Of a stretch of DNA of 64,000 nucleotides, positions 28,486-36,813 are shown one piece after another. Made by a program: the position numbers and the translations under genes. Where the stretch lies: the NCBI RefSeq assembly GCF_001613265.1, contig NZ_BDCA01000002.1:62001-126000 (forward strand). Reading direction: 5' to 3'. The notes under the pieces are model-generated. The model worked only from the letters and a program-made list of their open reading frames with translations, was not told the origin of the DNA and did no database searches. The stretch is from Nocardia vermiculata NBRC 100427. Lineage in GTDB: Bacteria; Actinomycetota; Actinomycetes; Mycobacteriales; Mycobacteriaceae. Each line of letters starts with the position of its first letter. Position 1 is the stretch's first letter.

Positions 28486-29471
28486 CCACGCTCGCGCGGA
28501 TCGGCCGCCGCAGCTGTGCCGCGGCGGCGATGCTGCTGGTAACCCTGCTGGCCGCCTGTGGGCTGGACGCGGGCGGTGCGGTCCCGCTGCCGGTCGGTCC
28601 GGGCAGTATCAGGCCGGTTCCCGCACTCGACGGTGTTCGGGTCACGGTGGGCTCCAAGGACTTCACCGAACAGAACATCCTCGGCTATCTGATCGAGTTC
28701 GCGCTCACCGCCGCCGGTGCGCAGGTACGGGATCTGACCAACATCACCGGTTCCAACAGTCTGCGAGATGCGCAACTGCACGGGCAGGTCGATATCGCCT
28801 ACGACTACACCGGCACCGGATGGATCAACTATCTCGGCAACGAGACGCCGATCCCGGGATCCACGGAACAATTCGAAGCGGTACGCGACGCCGATCTGGC
28901 CCAGCACGACATGGTGTGGTCGGATCCGGCGCCGATGAACAACACCTACACCATGGTCACCACCGCAGACAGCGCCGCCCGCACCGGCGCCCGCACGCTA
29001 TCGGACTACGCCCGGCTGGTGAACACCGACCCGAGCACCGGCGCGACCTGTCTCGGCACCGAATTCAGTGTGCGCCAGGACGGTTTCCCGGGCCTGGCCC
29101 GCAAATACGGTATCGATCCGAACAAGGTGAACAAGAAGATCATGCAGGATTCGCTGGTCTACTCGGCCACCGCCAACGGCAGTTGCCAGTTCGGCGACGT
29201 CACCGCCACCGACGGCCGCACCAAAGCGCTGAATCTGGTGCAGCTCGACGACGATCTGAACTTCTTCCCCAAATACAATGCGGCGCTGGTGATGCAGAAG
29301 TCGTTCGCCGACGCGCACCCGCAGATCTCCGAGGTGATGGCACCCATCTCGACGCTGCTCACCAACGAGGCCATCACGGAACTGAATCGCAAGGTCGATG
29401 TCGACGGCGGGGAGCCTGCCGTCGTCGCCCGCGATTGGCTGGTCGAGCAGGGCTTCGTCACCGCCGGTTGA
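28482..29471 (+). CDS. glycine betaine/choline-type ABC transporter substrate-binding lipoprotein (ProX/OpuCC family)
   Basis: A 329-aa lipoprotein: a signal peptide ending in VTLLAACG (lipobox Cys), then an OpuAC-type domain. VTVGSKDFTEQNILGYLIEF, NITGSNSLRDAQLHGQVDIA and YDYTGTGWINYLG are family hallmarks. Ligand may be glycine betaine, choline or carnitine; a related EgtU type binds ergothioneine, and the aromatic-cage residues would have to be modelled to decide. Last gene of the operon. Confidence 0.92.
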   Translation: MTTLARIGRRSCAAAAMLLVTLLAACGLDAGGAVPLPVGPGSIRPVPALDGVRVTVGSKDFTEQNILGYLIEFALTAAGAQVRDLTNITGSNSLRDAQLHGQVDIAYDYTGTGWINYLGNETPIPGSTEQFEAVRDADLAQHDMVWSDPAPMNNTYTMVTTADSAARTGARTLSDYARLVNTDPSTGATCLGTEFSVRQDGFPGLARKYGIDPNKVNKKIMQDSLVYSATANGSCQFGDVTATDGRTKALNLVQLDDDLNFFPKYNAALVMQKSFADAHPQISEVMAPISTLLTNEAITELNRKVDVDGGEPAVVARDWLVEQGFVTAG

Positions 29472-29482
29472 CGTTTCGGAGG

Positions 29483-30052
29483 TCAGGCGAGGGCGCTGCG
29501 GAGCCCGAGCCAGCGGGCGCCCGGATCGGCGAAACCGTGATACATCAACGGAATACGCTGGTCCACGCCGAAATACCGGTACACGGCGAGCATCGTCTGC
29601 CGGACGGAGTGATCGGCGAAGTCGTCGATCCGACGCGGGCCGACGGCGTGTTCGGGTAGTCCGGCCAACCGGGTGAGCTCCGCCGGGTCGTGCGTGTCGA
29701 GTCCGAGCGGGCCGTCGCCGATGTAGTGATCGTGGAAGATGTGGCGGAGATCAGGGGTGCCGACGTCCTGGTCGGGCCGGCCCGCGGCACTCGGCAGCGC
29801 GCGTACGCCGGCACCGGGGAGTGTGGTCGACTCCAGTTCGGCGGTCAGGTCCGGATCCGGTCGGAGCCCGCCGCGTACGGGGGCCTGCTCGAGCAGATGC
29901 AGCATGTACGCGCCGCGGACTCGTGGTTCGGGCACCAGGAACAGGCTCACCAGCGGGGCGGCCTGTTCGTCGTCGACGAGGCACAGGCGAGTGTGCGACC
30001 GGTCGAGCCGATGGTGCGAGGCGGACTGCGGAGGATGCACAGGTTCGGACAT
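29483..30052 (-). CDS. hypothetical protein (189 aa)
   Basis: A 189-aa soluble protein starting at ATG 30052, with AGGAG five bases upstream. The N terminus is His-rich (HPPQSASHHRLDRSHTRL). The C-terminal part has charged, globular text (HIFHDHYIGDGPLGLDTHD; RIDDFADHSVRQTMLAVYRY). It converges on the binding-protein gene with 11 bp between stops. I do not recognise the family. Confidence 0.65.
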   Translation of the reverse strand: MSEPVHPPQSASHHRLDRSHTRLCLVDDEQAAPLVSLFLVPEPRVRGAYMLHLLEQAPVRGGLRPDPDLTAELESTTLPGAGVRALPSAAGRPDQDVGTPDLRHIFHDHYIGDGPLGLDTHDPAELTRLAGLPEHAVGPRRIDDFADHSVRQTMLAVYRYFGVDQRIPLMYHGFADPGARWLGLRSALA

Positions 30053-30244
30053 GTGGGCTCCTGCTGGAGGGCCACCGGCCCTCTCACGACTACGCGAATG
30101 CGGTCCGAGACTTGCCGGACACCCGATTCGGACCGATCCCTCGGCGTCCGACCGCTGCGCCACCAGTATAGAAGCCGGAGCAGACACCGGAAATCCGGAG
30201 TTCGCTGTCCGGTTGCCACGCCGCTCGATCAGGCGTTGACTCGA

Positions 30245-30910
30245 TCAGGCATGGAGCAGCCGCACCTTCCGCACCAGTCCGGCGTTGATCCGCGCCCGTA
30301 CCGCCGGCCACTCCTCATCGAGGATCGAATAGAAGGCGGTGCTGCGGACGGTGCCGTCCAGGCCGCGCGAATGAGCTCGGCGCACCCCGTCGCTGGTAGC
30401 CCCCATCCGTTCGATCGCCCGGCGCGAACGCTCGTTCCGCATATCGACGCGCAGCGCGATCCGGCGCACCCGCCACACCTCGAAAGCGTGCGCGAGCAAC
30501 AGCAGTTTCGACTCCAGGTTGATACCGCAACCCCGCGCCCGCACCGAGAGCCAGGTGTTGCCGATCTCGGCGGCGTCGGGCACCGCGTGCACCGGGTCGC
30601 CGGTGGGCATACCGTGCACCACCGGCCAGACCATGGGGCCCTGCCAGTAGTCGAAGCGGTTGAACCGGGTCGATCCCAGCACCGCCCCGTCGGATCGGGC
30701 CACGACCGCGAACGCCAGCGCGGTGCCGACGGCCTGCGCGGCCGCGGCCTGGGCGACGTAGTCCGCCGCCTCGACCGAGCCGTGCGGGACGGGAGTGAAG
30801 GTATACGCATCGCGATCCGCGGCGCCCGCCTCGGCGAGCCCCGGAACATGGTGCGGTGCCAATGGTTCCAGCCGCACCAGGCGGCCGGTCAGAATGACAG
30901 GTGCAGGCAC
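30245..30910 (-). CDS. GNAT family N-acetyltransferase (RimJ/RimL type)
   Basis: A 221-aa acetyltransferase starting at GTG 30910 after GAGGG. The N-terminal strand LTGRLVRLEPLAPHHVPGLA is typical of RimJ-like enzymes. The acetyl-CoA site is less canonical (SVRARGCGINLESKLLLLAHAFE in place of RGxGxG). RRIALRVDMRNERSRRAIERMG is the classic beta5-alpha4 motif of the subfamily. Substrate unknown; it stands alone between a hypothetical gene and a divergent HAD gene. Confidence 0.88.
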   Translation of the reverse strand: MPAPVILTGRLVRLEPLAPHHVPGLAEAGAADRDAYTFTPVPHGSVEAADYVAQAAAAQAVGTALAFAVVARSDGAVLGSTRFNRFDYWQGPMVWPVVHGMPTGDPVHAVPDAAEIGNTWLSVRARGCGINLESKLLLLAHAFEVWRVRRIALRVDMRNERSRRAIERMGATSDGVRRAHSRGLDGTVRSTAFYSILDEEWPAVRARINAGLVRKVRLLHA

Positions 30911-31206
30911 GTTCCCTCGATCTTTCGGGACGGACGGCGGCCCCCAGCACGATCGTCACACCGGCCACAACGCTCCGGATCGACGACCAGTCCTGGCGCG
31001 CCGGCAGCAGCATCGGACAATGAGATGAACGATAACCGAATGTGTGCTGTCGACGATACAGGTGCGCGGTGAATTCCGGTATGCCCTTCGCGTGTCGAGC
31101 GGCGCGTCGCAATCGGTTATCCGGTCGACACGAAACCGTTGCCGGAGCGGGCGACTCGCACCGAGCAGGCACCGTAACCTGGACAGTGCGACCGGGGAGG
31201 GTACCG

Positions 31207-31752
31207 ATGACCGAAGCAGCCCGCGCGGCGATTCTGCTCGATATCGACGGCCCCCTCAACCCCTGCCCACGGCCGGCGCTCCCACCCCCACCCGGTTTCC
31301 GCCCGTACACCCTGCAGCACAGCATCATTGCGGCGATACCCCCGATCGAGCAGCGGGTCCTGCTCGATGCCGGGCTGGGCCGGCGGCTGCTGGATCTGGC
31401 CGAGTCCACCGATGCCGATCTGGTGTGGGCCACGGCCTGGGAGTACGCGGCGAATACGGTGATCGGCCCGGTACTGGGCCTGCCACCGCTGGAGGTGATC
31501 ATCTTCGAGGACACCGGGATTCGCCACCGCGACGGGCACCACGGCAAGCTGCCCACCATCGAACGGTGGGCGCGACAACGGCCGATCTGCTGGTTCGACG
31601 ACGAATTCCAGCCCGCCGACCAGGACTGGGCCGCTGCGCGCAGTGCCGACCGCGCCCCGACCCTGCTGGTGCCGGTGGACCGGCACACCGGTCTGACGAA
31701 CGAGCATCTGGACCGCGCCCGCACCTTCCTGCAGCGGCTCCCGGCCGGGTGA
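31207..31752 (+). CDS. HAD-domain protein (HAD_SAK_2 type)
   Basis: A 181-aa protein with HAD-like motif I ILLDIDGPLNP, an ATAWEYAAN motif resembling the T/S motif II region, and WFDDEF near the end as motif IV acid residues. This matches the small HAD family seen as a module in Swiss-army-knife RNA repair proteins. Start ATG 31207 follows GGGGAGGG. It is solitary here, so involvement in RNA repair is not implied by context. About 296 bp of non-coding DNA precedes it, in which I see no further feature. Confidence 0.8.
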   Translation: MTEAARAAILLDIDGPLNPCPRPALPPPPGFRPYTLQHSIIAAIPPIEQRVLLDAGLGRRLLDLAESTDADLVWATAWEYAANTVIGPVLGLPPLEVIIFEDTGIRHRDGHHGKLPTIERWARQRPICWFDDEFQPADQDWAAARSADRAPTLLVPVDRHTGLTNEHLDRARTFLQRLPAG

Positions 31753-31774
31753 ATGCGGCCGGCCGGAATCCGGC

Positions 31775-33138
31775 TCAGGCGGGCCGCGCCGGCTGTTTCA
31801 GCAGCTCGTCCACGGCGCGGGCCGCACTCTGCACCGCGCTTTCCATGGTCGCCGACCAATCGGTACGGGTCCAGTCCCCGGCGAGCATCAGGTTCGGCAC
31901 CGAGGTGCGCTGGTCGGGACGCAGCCCGGCGGTGCCCAGGGATTGGGAGAAGGTGGCCTTGGGCATCTTCACCACATGCCCGTGCACCACCCGCGCCTCG
32001 GCGGCCTCGGGATAGTAGCGGCGCAGCAGGTCCAGCTGCTCGGTGACGATCTCGTCGTGACTGCGGTGGATCTGTTCGTAAGCACCACTGGTGGTCAGAC
32101 AGTACAGCCAGGTGCCGTTCGGTTCGCGACCGTGCATGCGTTGCCGGTCGAAGACCTCGTCGATGACACCGGTACCACCGATGATCGCCTCCATGGCACT
32201 GCGGGTGCCCAGCGGGCGATCCAGATACAGATTGGTGCTCACAATCGGTGTGACACCCAATTTATCTGCGGCGGCGTAGATCTCGGCGTGCTCGGGTAGG
32301 TCGTCCAAGAGCCCGCGCAGGTTCGAGTTGGGGACTGCGCAGATCACCGCATCGGCGGCGATCGTCGTTCCGTCGGCCAGTTCCACCGCGGTGACCGCAC
32401 CGTCGGAGATCCGGATCCGATCGGCCACCGCGCGATAGCGCACCTCGACCCCGGTGCGGCGGAACAGCTCCTCGGCACCGTGCACGAAAAGGGTGTCCAG
32501 GTCGACGGTCGGATAGCCGATGGTCACCGCGCGCCGGTCGCGGATCCCCAGCCGGATACCGGTCGCCAGGACATCGGCGAACACCTTGGCGCACTCCCGC
32601 TGCACCGGCTCGGCCGCGATTCCCAACGCCAGCCAATCCCACAGTGCGGTACGGGCTTTCGCTGGCTACCGAGGCGCTCGAACCATTGTTCGGTGGTGAT
32701 GTCAGCCAGATCGCCGGGCTGGTTGACCGCCTGATAGCCCAGGCGCACCGTGGCGCGGGCCGCGGCCAGCCGTTCGAGTGGTCCGGCATCGGGATGTGCG
32801 CCGGTGAGCGTCGCCAGCGCACCGATTCCCCTGGTGTGCAACGGCGTTGCGCGGCCGCCGGGCCAGCGCAAGGTACCACCGCCCGGAAATTCCAGGTACT
32901 TCTCGGTCCCGATACTGCGCAGGTACCGGAACAGGTGGTTGTATCCGCTGGCGATCACATGCTGGCCGTTGTCGGGGACATCGCCGACCTCGGGCACGGT
33001 CATCGCCTGGGTACGTCCGCCCAGGCGCGCGCGCCGCTCCAGCAGGGTCACCTGCCGCCCTGCCTCGGCGAGCCACACCGCCGACGCGAGCCCGGCGAGC
33101 CCTCCACCGATCACTACGAAACGACGACCGTCACCCAT
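31775..33138 (-). pseudogene. frameshifted FAD-dependent desaturase, HpnE-like (hydroxysqualene dehydroxylase family)
   Basis: Two adjacent frames together spell one protein. The N-terminal part from ATG 33138 (GGAGG five bases upstream) has the FAD motif [20 protein letters not shown], then LLERRARLGGRT and DNGQHVIASGYNHLFRYL, ending in frame at ERLG. The remainder continues only in another frame from about 32667 as PAKARTALWDWLALGIAAE through LMLAGDWTRTDWSATMESAV. Loss of one base at GGT|AGCC near 32667/32668 explains the shift. The intact product would be about 455 aa and would act on squalene or carotenoid-type substrates. It could be a true pseudogene or a sequencing error. Confidence 0.85.
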
Positions 33139-33370
33139 CCGAACCTCCGCGTGTACCAGAGGGTTCCGGCCCGAGTCGCACCACGACGCGATACCACGGG
33201 GCCGCTCCGGTTGCAGCCACTGTAGACAGCGCCGAATCATAGGGTCAACGGTGAGGCAAATATTGTTGCATTCTCTCGACAGCTCGGGTGCCGGAGAACG
33301 ACGGCGACGGATCCGACACGGATCGCCGGACCCGCCGCCCTCACCCACGCTTCCGGGGCACTGCGGCTTG

Positions 33371-34210
33371 CTACTTGAGCATGCTGCCGCCGTCGACCGT
33401 GACCGGAAGCCCTGTGACGTACCGGGATTCGTCCGAGGCCAGGAACAACACCGCATTGCTGATATCGACCGGCTCCACCCAGCCGATGGGCAGCACGTGC
33501 ATGAACTCCGCGACGGGACGGAAATCGTCCACGCCGGGATTCTCCAGATCGGGACGGAACATCTTCATGGTGCCCTCGTTCATGAACATCGGCGTGTTCA
33601 CGTTCGTCGGATGCACCGAGTTGACCCGGATCGACTGCGCACCCAGTTCGACCGCGAAGGTACGCATCAGGCCGACCACACCGTGCTTGGCAGCGACATA
33701 ATGCCCGGTATTGGGATAGGCCTTGAGCCCGCCCACCGAGCTGGTCAGGATGATCGAACCGCCGTTGCCACCGCTGATCACGTGGGGCACACCGGCTTTG
33801 ACCGTTTTCCAGACACCCTCGAGATTGATCCCGAGCATCGTGTCCCAGTCTTCCTGACTGGTTTCGGCGAGCGTCGCCCCGCCGTTGCCGATGCCCGCAT
33901 TCGCCACGATGATGTCGAGGCGGCCGAGCTGTTCCACACTGTCGTCGACGGCGGCCTTCAGCGCGTCGAAATCACGGACGTCGACCTCCGCGGTGATGAT
34001 CCGCCGCCCCAGCCCCTTCACCAGTTCGACCGTCTCGGCCAGATCGGCCGGGGTCGAGTGTGGAATCAGATCGGTGCCGCTGACCGGTTTACACACGTCC
34101 ACGGCGATGATGTCGGCGCCCTCTTCGGCAAGGCGCACCGCATGGCTACGCCCCTGCCCCCGTGCCGCACCCGTGATGAAGGCAACCTTGCCTTCTACCC
34201 GACCAGCCAT
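33371..34210 (-). CDS. mycofactocin-coupled type SDR family oxidoreductase
   Basis: A 279-aa short-chain dehydrogenase. GKVAFITGAARGQGRSHAV is the nicotinamide-binding motif, VDVCKP with a short insertion after it is the hallmark of the mycofactocin-dependent SDR subfamily, NAGIG follows, and the catalytic residues are Ser in SSVGG and Tyr/Lys in YVAAKHG. These enzymes keep a bound NAD(H) that is reoxidised by mycofactocin. Start ATG 34210 follows GAGGTG. The upstream region carries the same 20-bp operator as the P450 gene. Confidence 0.9.
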   Translation of the reverse strand: MAGRVEGKVAFITGAARGQGRSHAVRLAEEGADIIAVDVCKPVSGTDLIPHSTPADLAETVELVKGLGRRIITAEVDVRDFDALKAAVDDSVEQLGRLDIIVANAGIGNGGATLAETSQEDWDTMLGINLEGVWKTVKAGVPHVISGGNGGSIILTSSVGGLKAYPNTGHYVAAKHGVVGLMRTFAVELGAQSIRVNSVHPTNVNTPMFMNEGTMKMFRPDLENPGVDDFRPVAEFMHVLPIGWVEPVDISNAVLFLASDESRYVTGLPVTVDGGSMLK

Positions 34211-34278
34211 AAAACACCTCGTTCGTTGCCGCTCGAGCACATCGATGCTCGATGTCCCGGAATGTCGACCGCCCGAAA

Positions 34279-34298
34279 CTGAGCGATCGATCAAACTG
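34279..34298 (-). promoter_or_regulatory. TetR-type operator upstream of the SDR gene
   Basis: CTGAGCGATCGATCAAACTG on the plus strand is the exact reverse complement of the site at 35141-35160, so it faces its own gene in the same orientation. The inner 14 bp (34280-34293), TGAGCGATCGATCA, is a near-perfect palindrome (TGANCGATCGNTCA), as expected for a TetR dimer. It lies 69 bp before the SDR start. Confidence 0.75.
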
Positions 34299-34406
34299 TG
34301 ACACCGCACCGAGGGGCTGTCAACGACTCCGCGACGCCGGCACCGGCGATACGGCCCGAGAATCACGGCATATACCCTGATGAACGTCATTCTCTCATAA
34401 GGAGAA

Positions 34407-35033
34407 TTATTTTTCCGCAGAGTGGGCCGATCCCGGCGTGGCGGCGCTCCCACGGTCCGCCGACGGCCAACCGGCACCGGCACGGCGCAGGTATCGTTCA
34501 GCGAAGGCCGCCAGCTCGGCATGCCCCTGCTCCACCCCCACCGCGCCTTCGTTGCAGATGATGCGCGCCGCGCCGGTGAGCAGCATCGAGACCACCACCG
34601 GCGGAAACTCGGCCAGATCCACCCCGTTGGCGCGCAGCACCATCGTGACCGCGGCGGTCTCGATATCTCGCACCCGCTCGGCATAGACCTTCAGCTCGGC
34701 ACCGATTGCCTTGCGATGGTTGGCCAATGCCATGAATTCGGTGTTGAGCTGCGTGAAACGCGAGTCGGTGTTGATTGACCAGAGCGTGCGCAACGGATCG
34801 TCGTCGGTGATGGCCGCACGCATCCGCGACAGCGCCGCCTCGGCGCCTTCGCGCACGACCGCGAGGAACAGATCGTCCATCGTCGGGAAGTAGTAGTAGA
34901 CCAGCGCCGGCTTCACCCCGGCCACGGCAGCCACCCGGCGCGAGGTCGCCGCGGCATACCCCTCATCGCGCATAATTTGAGCGGTCGCCTCCATAAGACG
35001 ACGGCGCGCACCACCGTCACCGCGCTTCGTCAT
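34407..35033 (-). CDS. TetR/AcrR family transcriptional regulator
   Basis: A 208-aa regulator with an N-terminal helix-turn-helix (AATSRRVAAVAGVKPALVYYYFPTMDDLF without gaps spans residues about 28-56). The ligand domain is unassigned. It lies between the SDR gene (same strand) and the divergent P450 gene, and the two identical 20-bp operators flank it, so it very likely controls SDR, P450-ferredoxin and itself. Start ATG 35033. Confidence 0.92.
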   Translation of the reverse strand: MTKRGDGGARRRLMEATAQIMRDEGYAAATSRRVAAVAGVKPALVYYYFPTMDDLFLAVVREGAEAALSRMRAAITDDDPLRTLWSINTDSRFTQLNTEFMALANHRKAIGAELKVYAERVRDIETAAVTMVLRANGVDLAEFPPVVVSMLLTGAARIICNEGAVGVEQGHAELAAFAERYLRRAGAGWPSADRGSAATPGSAHSAEK

Positions 35034-35140
35034 CGGCTCGACCGGGTGGTGCCGCCATCACTACCAGGCTCGATACGATCGAAATCAGGTCCGGCCGTTG
35101 ACCGTCCGCCGCGTCGCGTGATAAGCATGCCCCACTCTAA

Positions 35141-35160
35141 CAGTTTGATCGATCGCTCAG
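35141..35160 (+). promoter_or_regulatory. TetR-type operator upstream of the P450 gene
   Basis: CAGTTTGATCGATCGCTCAG, identical over 20 bp (inverted) to the site before the SDR gene. The palindromic core TGATCGATCGCTCA occupies 35146-35159. It is 34 bp ahead of the P450 start and within the divergent tetR-P450 promoter region. Confidence 0.75.
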
Positions 35161-35194
35161 GATTCCATGAGGATCGACGGAGAGCCGAGGCATC

Positions 35195-36484
35195 ATGACG
35201 GACCTGGCAGCAATCGACTACTTCTCCGATCCCCAGGTGGCCCAGGACCCCTACGCGTACATGGACTACCTGCGCAGCAGGAATCCGGTATTCCGCGAAC
35301 CGCACTACGGTGTCGTGGCGGTGACCGGATATCAAGAGGTCACCGAGGCCTTTCGGGCCGGCGACGTCTTCTCGGCGTGCGTCTCGATCGGTGGTCCGTT
35401 CCCGCCGCTGCCCTTCGAACCGGCCGGCGAGGACATCGGGGCCCAGATCGAGCAGCATCGACACCGATTCCCGATCTTCGAGCATATGGTGACGATGGAT
35501 CCGCCGGAGCACACGAAGCACCGGGCGCTGTTGAGCCGGCTCCTGACCCCGAAACGGCTGAAGGAGAACGAGGACTACATCTGGCAACTCGCCGACCGCC
35601 AACTGGACGAGTTCATCGGCACCGGCCGCTGCGAATTCCTCGACGAATACGCCCGCCCCTTCGCCACCCTGGCGATCGCCGACCTGCTCGGTGTCCCCGA
35701 CGCCGACCGGGACGAGTTCCGCTCGGTGCTGGCCGGGCACACCGCCCCCGGCAGCCGGGTGGGCGCGCTCGACCACGAACCGGTGGGCACCAATCCGCTC
35801 GAATGGCTCGAGGCCACCTTCGGCGACTACATCACCGACCGCCGCCGCACTCCCCGCGCCGACATCCTGGGCGCGCTCGCCGACACCACCTACCCCGACG
35901 GGGCGATTCCCGAGGTGATCGAACTCGTCCGGCCCGCGACATTCCTGTTCGCCGCCGGTCAGGAAACGGTGACCAAGCTGCTCAGCTCCGCCCTGCGCAT
36001 CCTGGCCGAACAACCGGATCTGCAGCAGCGTGTACGCGAAGACCGCAGCCTCATCCCGTCCTTCATCGAGGAAGCGCTACGCATCGAAAGCCCCACCAAG
36101 GTGGATTTTCGGCTGGCCCGCAAGACAACTCGGCTGGGCGAGGTCGATATCCCGGCCGGGACCGTGGTGATGCTGTGCATCGGCGCGGCCAACCGCGACC
36201 CGCGAAAATTCGAGTGTCCGGACGAATTCGTGGCCGATCGCCGCAACGCCCGCGAACACATCGCCTTCGGGCGCGGAATTCATACCTGCGCGGGCGCACC
36301 ACTGGCTCGGATCGAAGGACGAATCACGCTGAGCCGCATACTCGATCGTCTCACCGACATCACCATCGACGAATCCGTGCACGGCTCCACCGCACACCGC
36401 CACTACGACTACGAACCCACCTTCCTGCTGCGCGGCCTGCGCGAACTTCACCTGCGCTTCACCCCCACGGGCGGTGCCCGATGA
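35195..36484 (+). CDS. cytochrome P450
   Basis: A 429-aa soluble bacterial P450. The I-helix motif is FAAGQETVT (Glu in place of the usual Asp before Thr), the K-helix ExxR is EEALR, and the heme ligand Cys365 is in FGRGIHTCAG. Start ATG 35195 with CGAGG just upstream. Its stop overlaps the start of a ferredoxin gene, which likely supplies electrons. With the linked SDR and shared operator, it probably forms an inducible terpenoid/steroid-type oxidation module (inference). Confidence 0.96.
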   Translation: MTDLAAIDYFSDPQVAQDPYAYMDYLRSRNPVFREPHYGVVAVTGYQEVTEAFRAGDVFSACVSIGGPFPPLPFEPAGEDIGAQIEQHRHRFPIFEHMVTMDPPEHTKHRALLSRLLTPKRLKENEDYIWQLADRQLDEFIGTGRCEFLDEYARPFATLAIADLLGVPDADRDEFRSVLAGHTAPGSRVGALDHEPVGTNPLEWLEATFGDYITDRRRTPRADILGALADTTYPDGAIPEVIELVRPATFLFAAGQETVTKLLSSALRILAEQPDLQQRVREDRSLIPSFIEEALRIESPTKVDFRLARKTTRLGEVDIPAGTVVMLCIGAANRDPRKFECPDEFVADRRNAREHIAFGRGIHTCAGAPLARIEGRITLSRILDRLTDITIDESVHGSTAHRHYDYEPTFLLRGLRELHLRFTPTGGAR

Positions 36485-36669
36485 GGGTTTCGGTCGACTC
36501 CGATCGCTGCGCAGGTCACGGCGTCTGCGTCGCCTTCTGCCCCGAGGTCTTCGAGCTCACCGACCACGGATACGCCCGGGCACACGCGGCAGCGGTTCCG
36601 GCCGCACACGAACGCGCGGCAGCCGAAGCAATCAGCGCCTGCCCGGAAGGTGCGATCAGCCAGGAATAG
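36481..36669 (+). CDS. P450-associated small ferredoxin ([3Fe-4S] type)
   Basis: A 62-aa ferredoxin, ATG overlapping the P450 stop (ATGA). Cluster ligands are CAGHGVCVAFCP and, near the end, ACPEGAIS. The second position is His rather than Cys (CxxHxxC), typical of the [3Fe-4S]/[4Fe-4S] ferredoxins that serve actinobacterial P450s. The same frame stays open back through the P450 gene, but only this short segment has ferredoxin text. Confidence 0.93.
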   Translation: MRVSVDSDRCAGHGVCVAFCPEVFELTDHGYARAHAAAVPAAHERAAAEAISACPEGAISQE

Positions 36670-36744
36670 TTCCGGCGCAACGGGCGGGGATACCCGGTCG
36701 ACCTGTCGGTCTAGGCCCTGGTGAGCTGCGACGACACTGTTTTC

Positions 36745-36762
36745 TGGCAACAAGTATTGCCA
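36745..36762 (+). promoter_or_regulatory. perfect inverted repeat ahead of the MpaB-type oxygenase gene
   Basis: TGGCAA-N6-TTGCCA, centred about 60 bp before the GTG start at 36814. A second imperfect dyad (TCTGG...CCAGA) follows at about 36773-36794. The arrangement suggests a regulator site over the promoter; no matching copy was noticed elsewhere in the window. Confidence 0.5.
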
Positions 36763-36813
36763 CAAGAGTTATTCTGGTAGAGGATCTTGCCAGATCTCTT
36801 GAAGGAGGACATC

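Noticed and set aside
35167..36480. Extension of the ferredoxin frame back through the P450 gene
   Set aside because: The frame is open but Arg/Pro/His-rich without motifs; the ATG at 36481 overlapping the P450 stop is the natural ferredoxin start.
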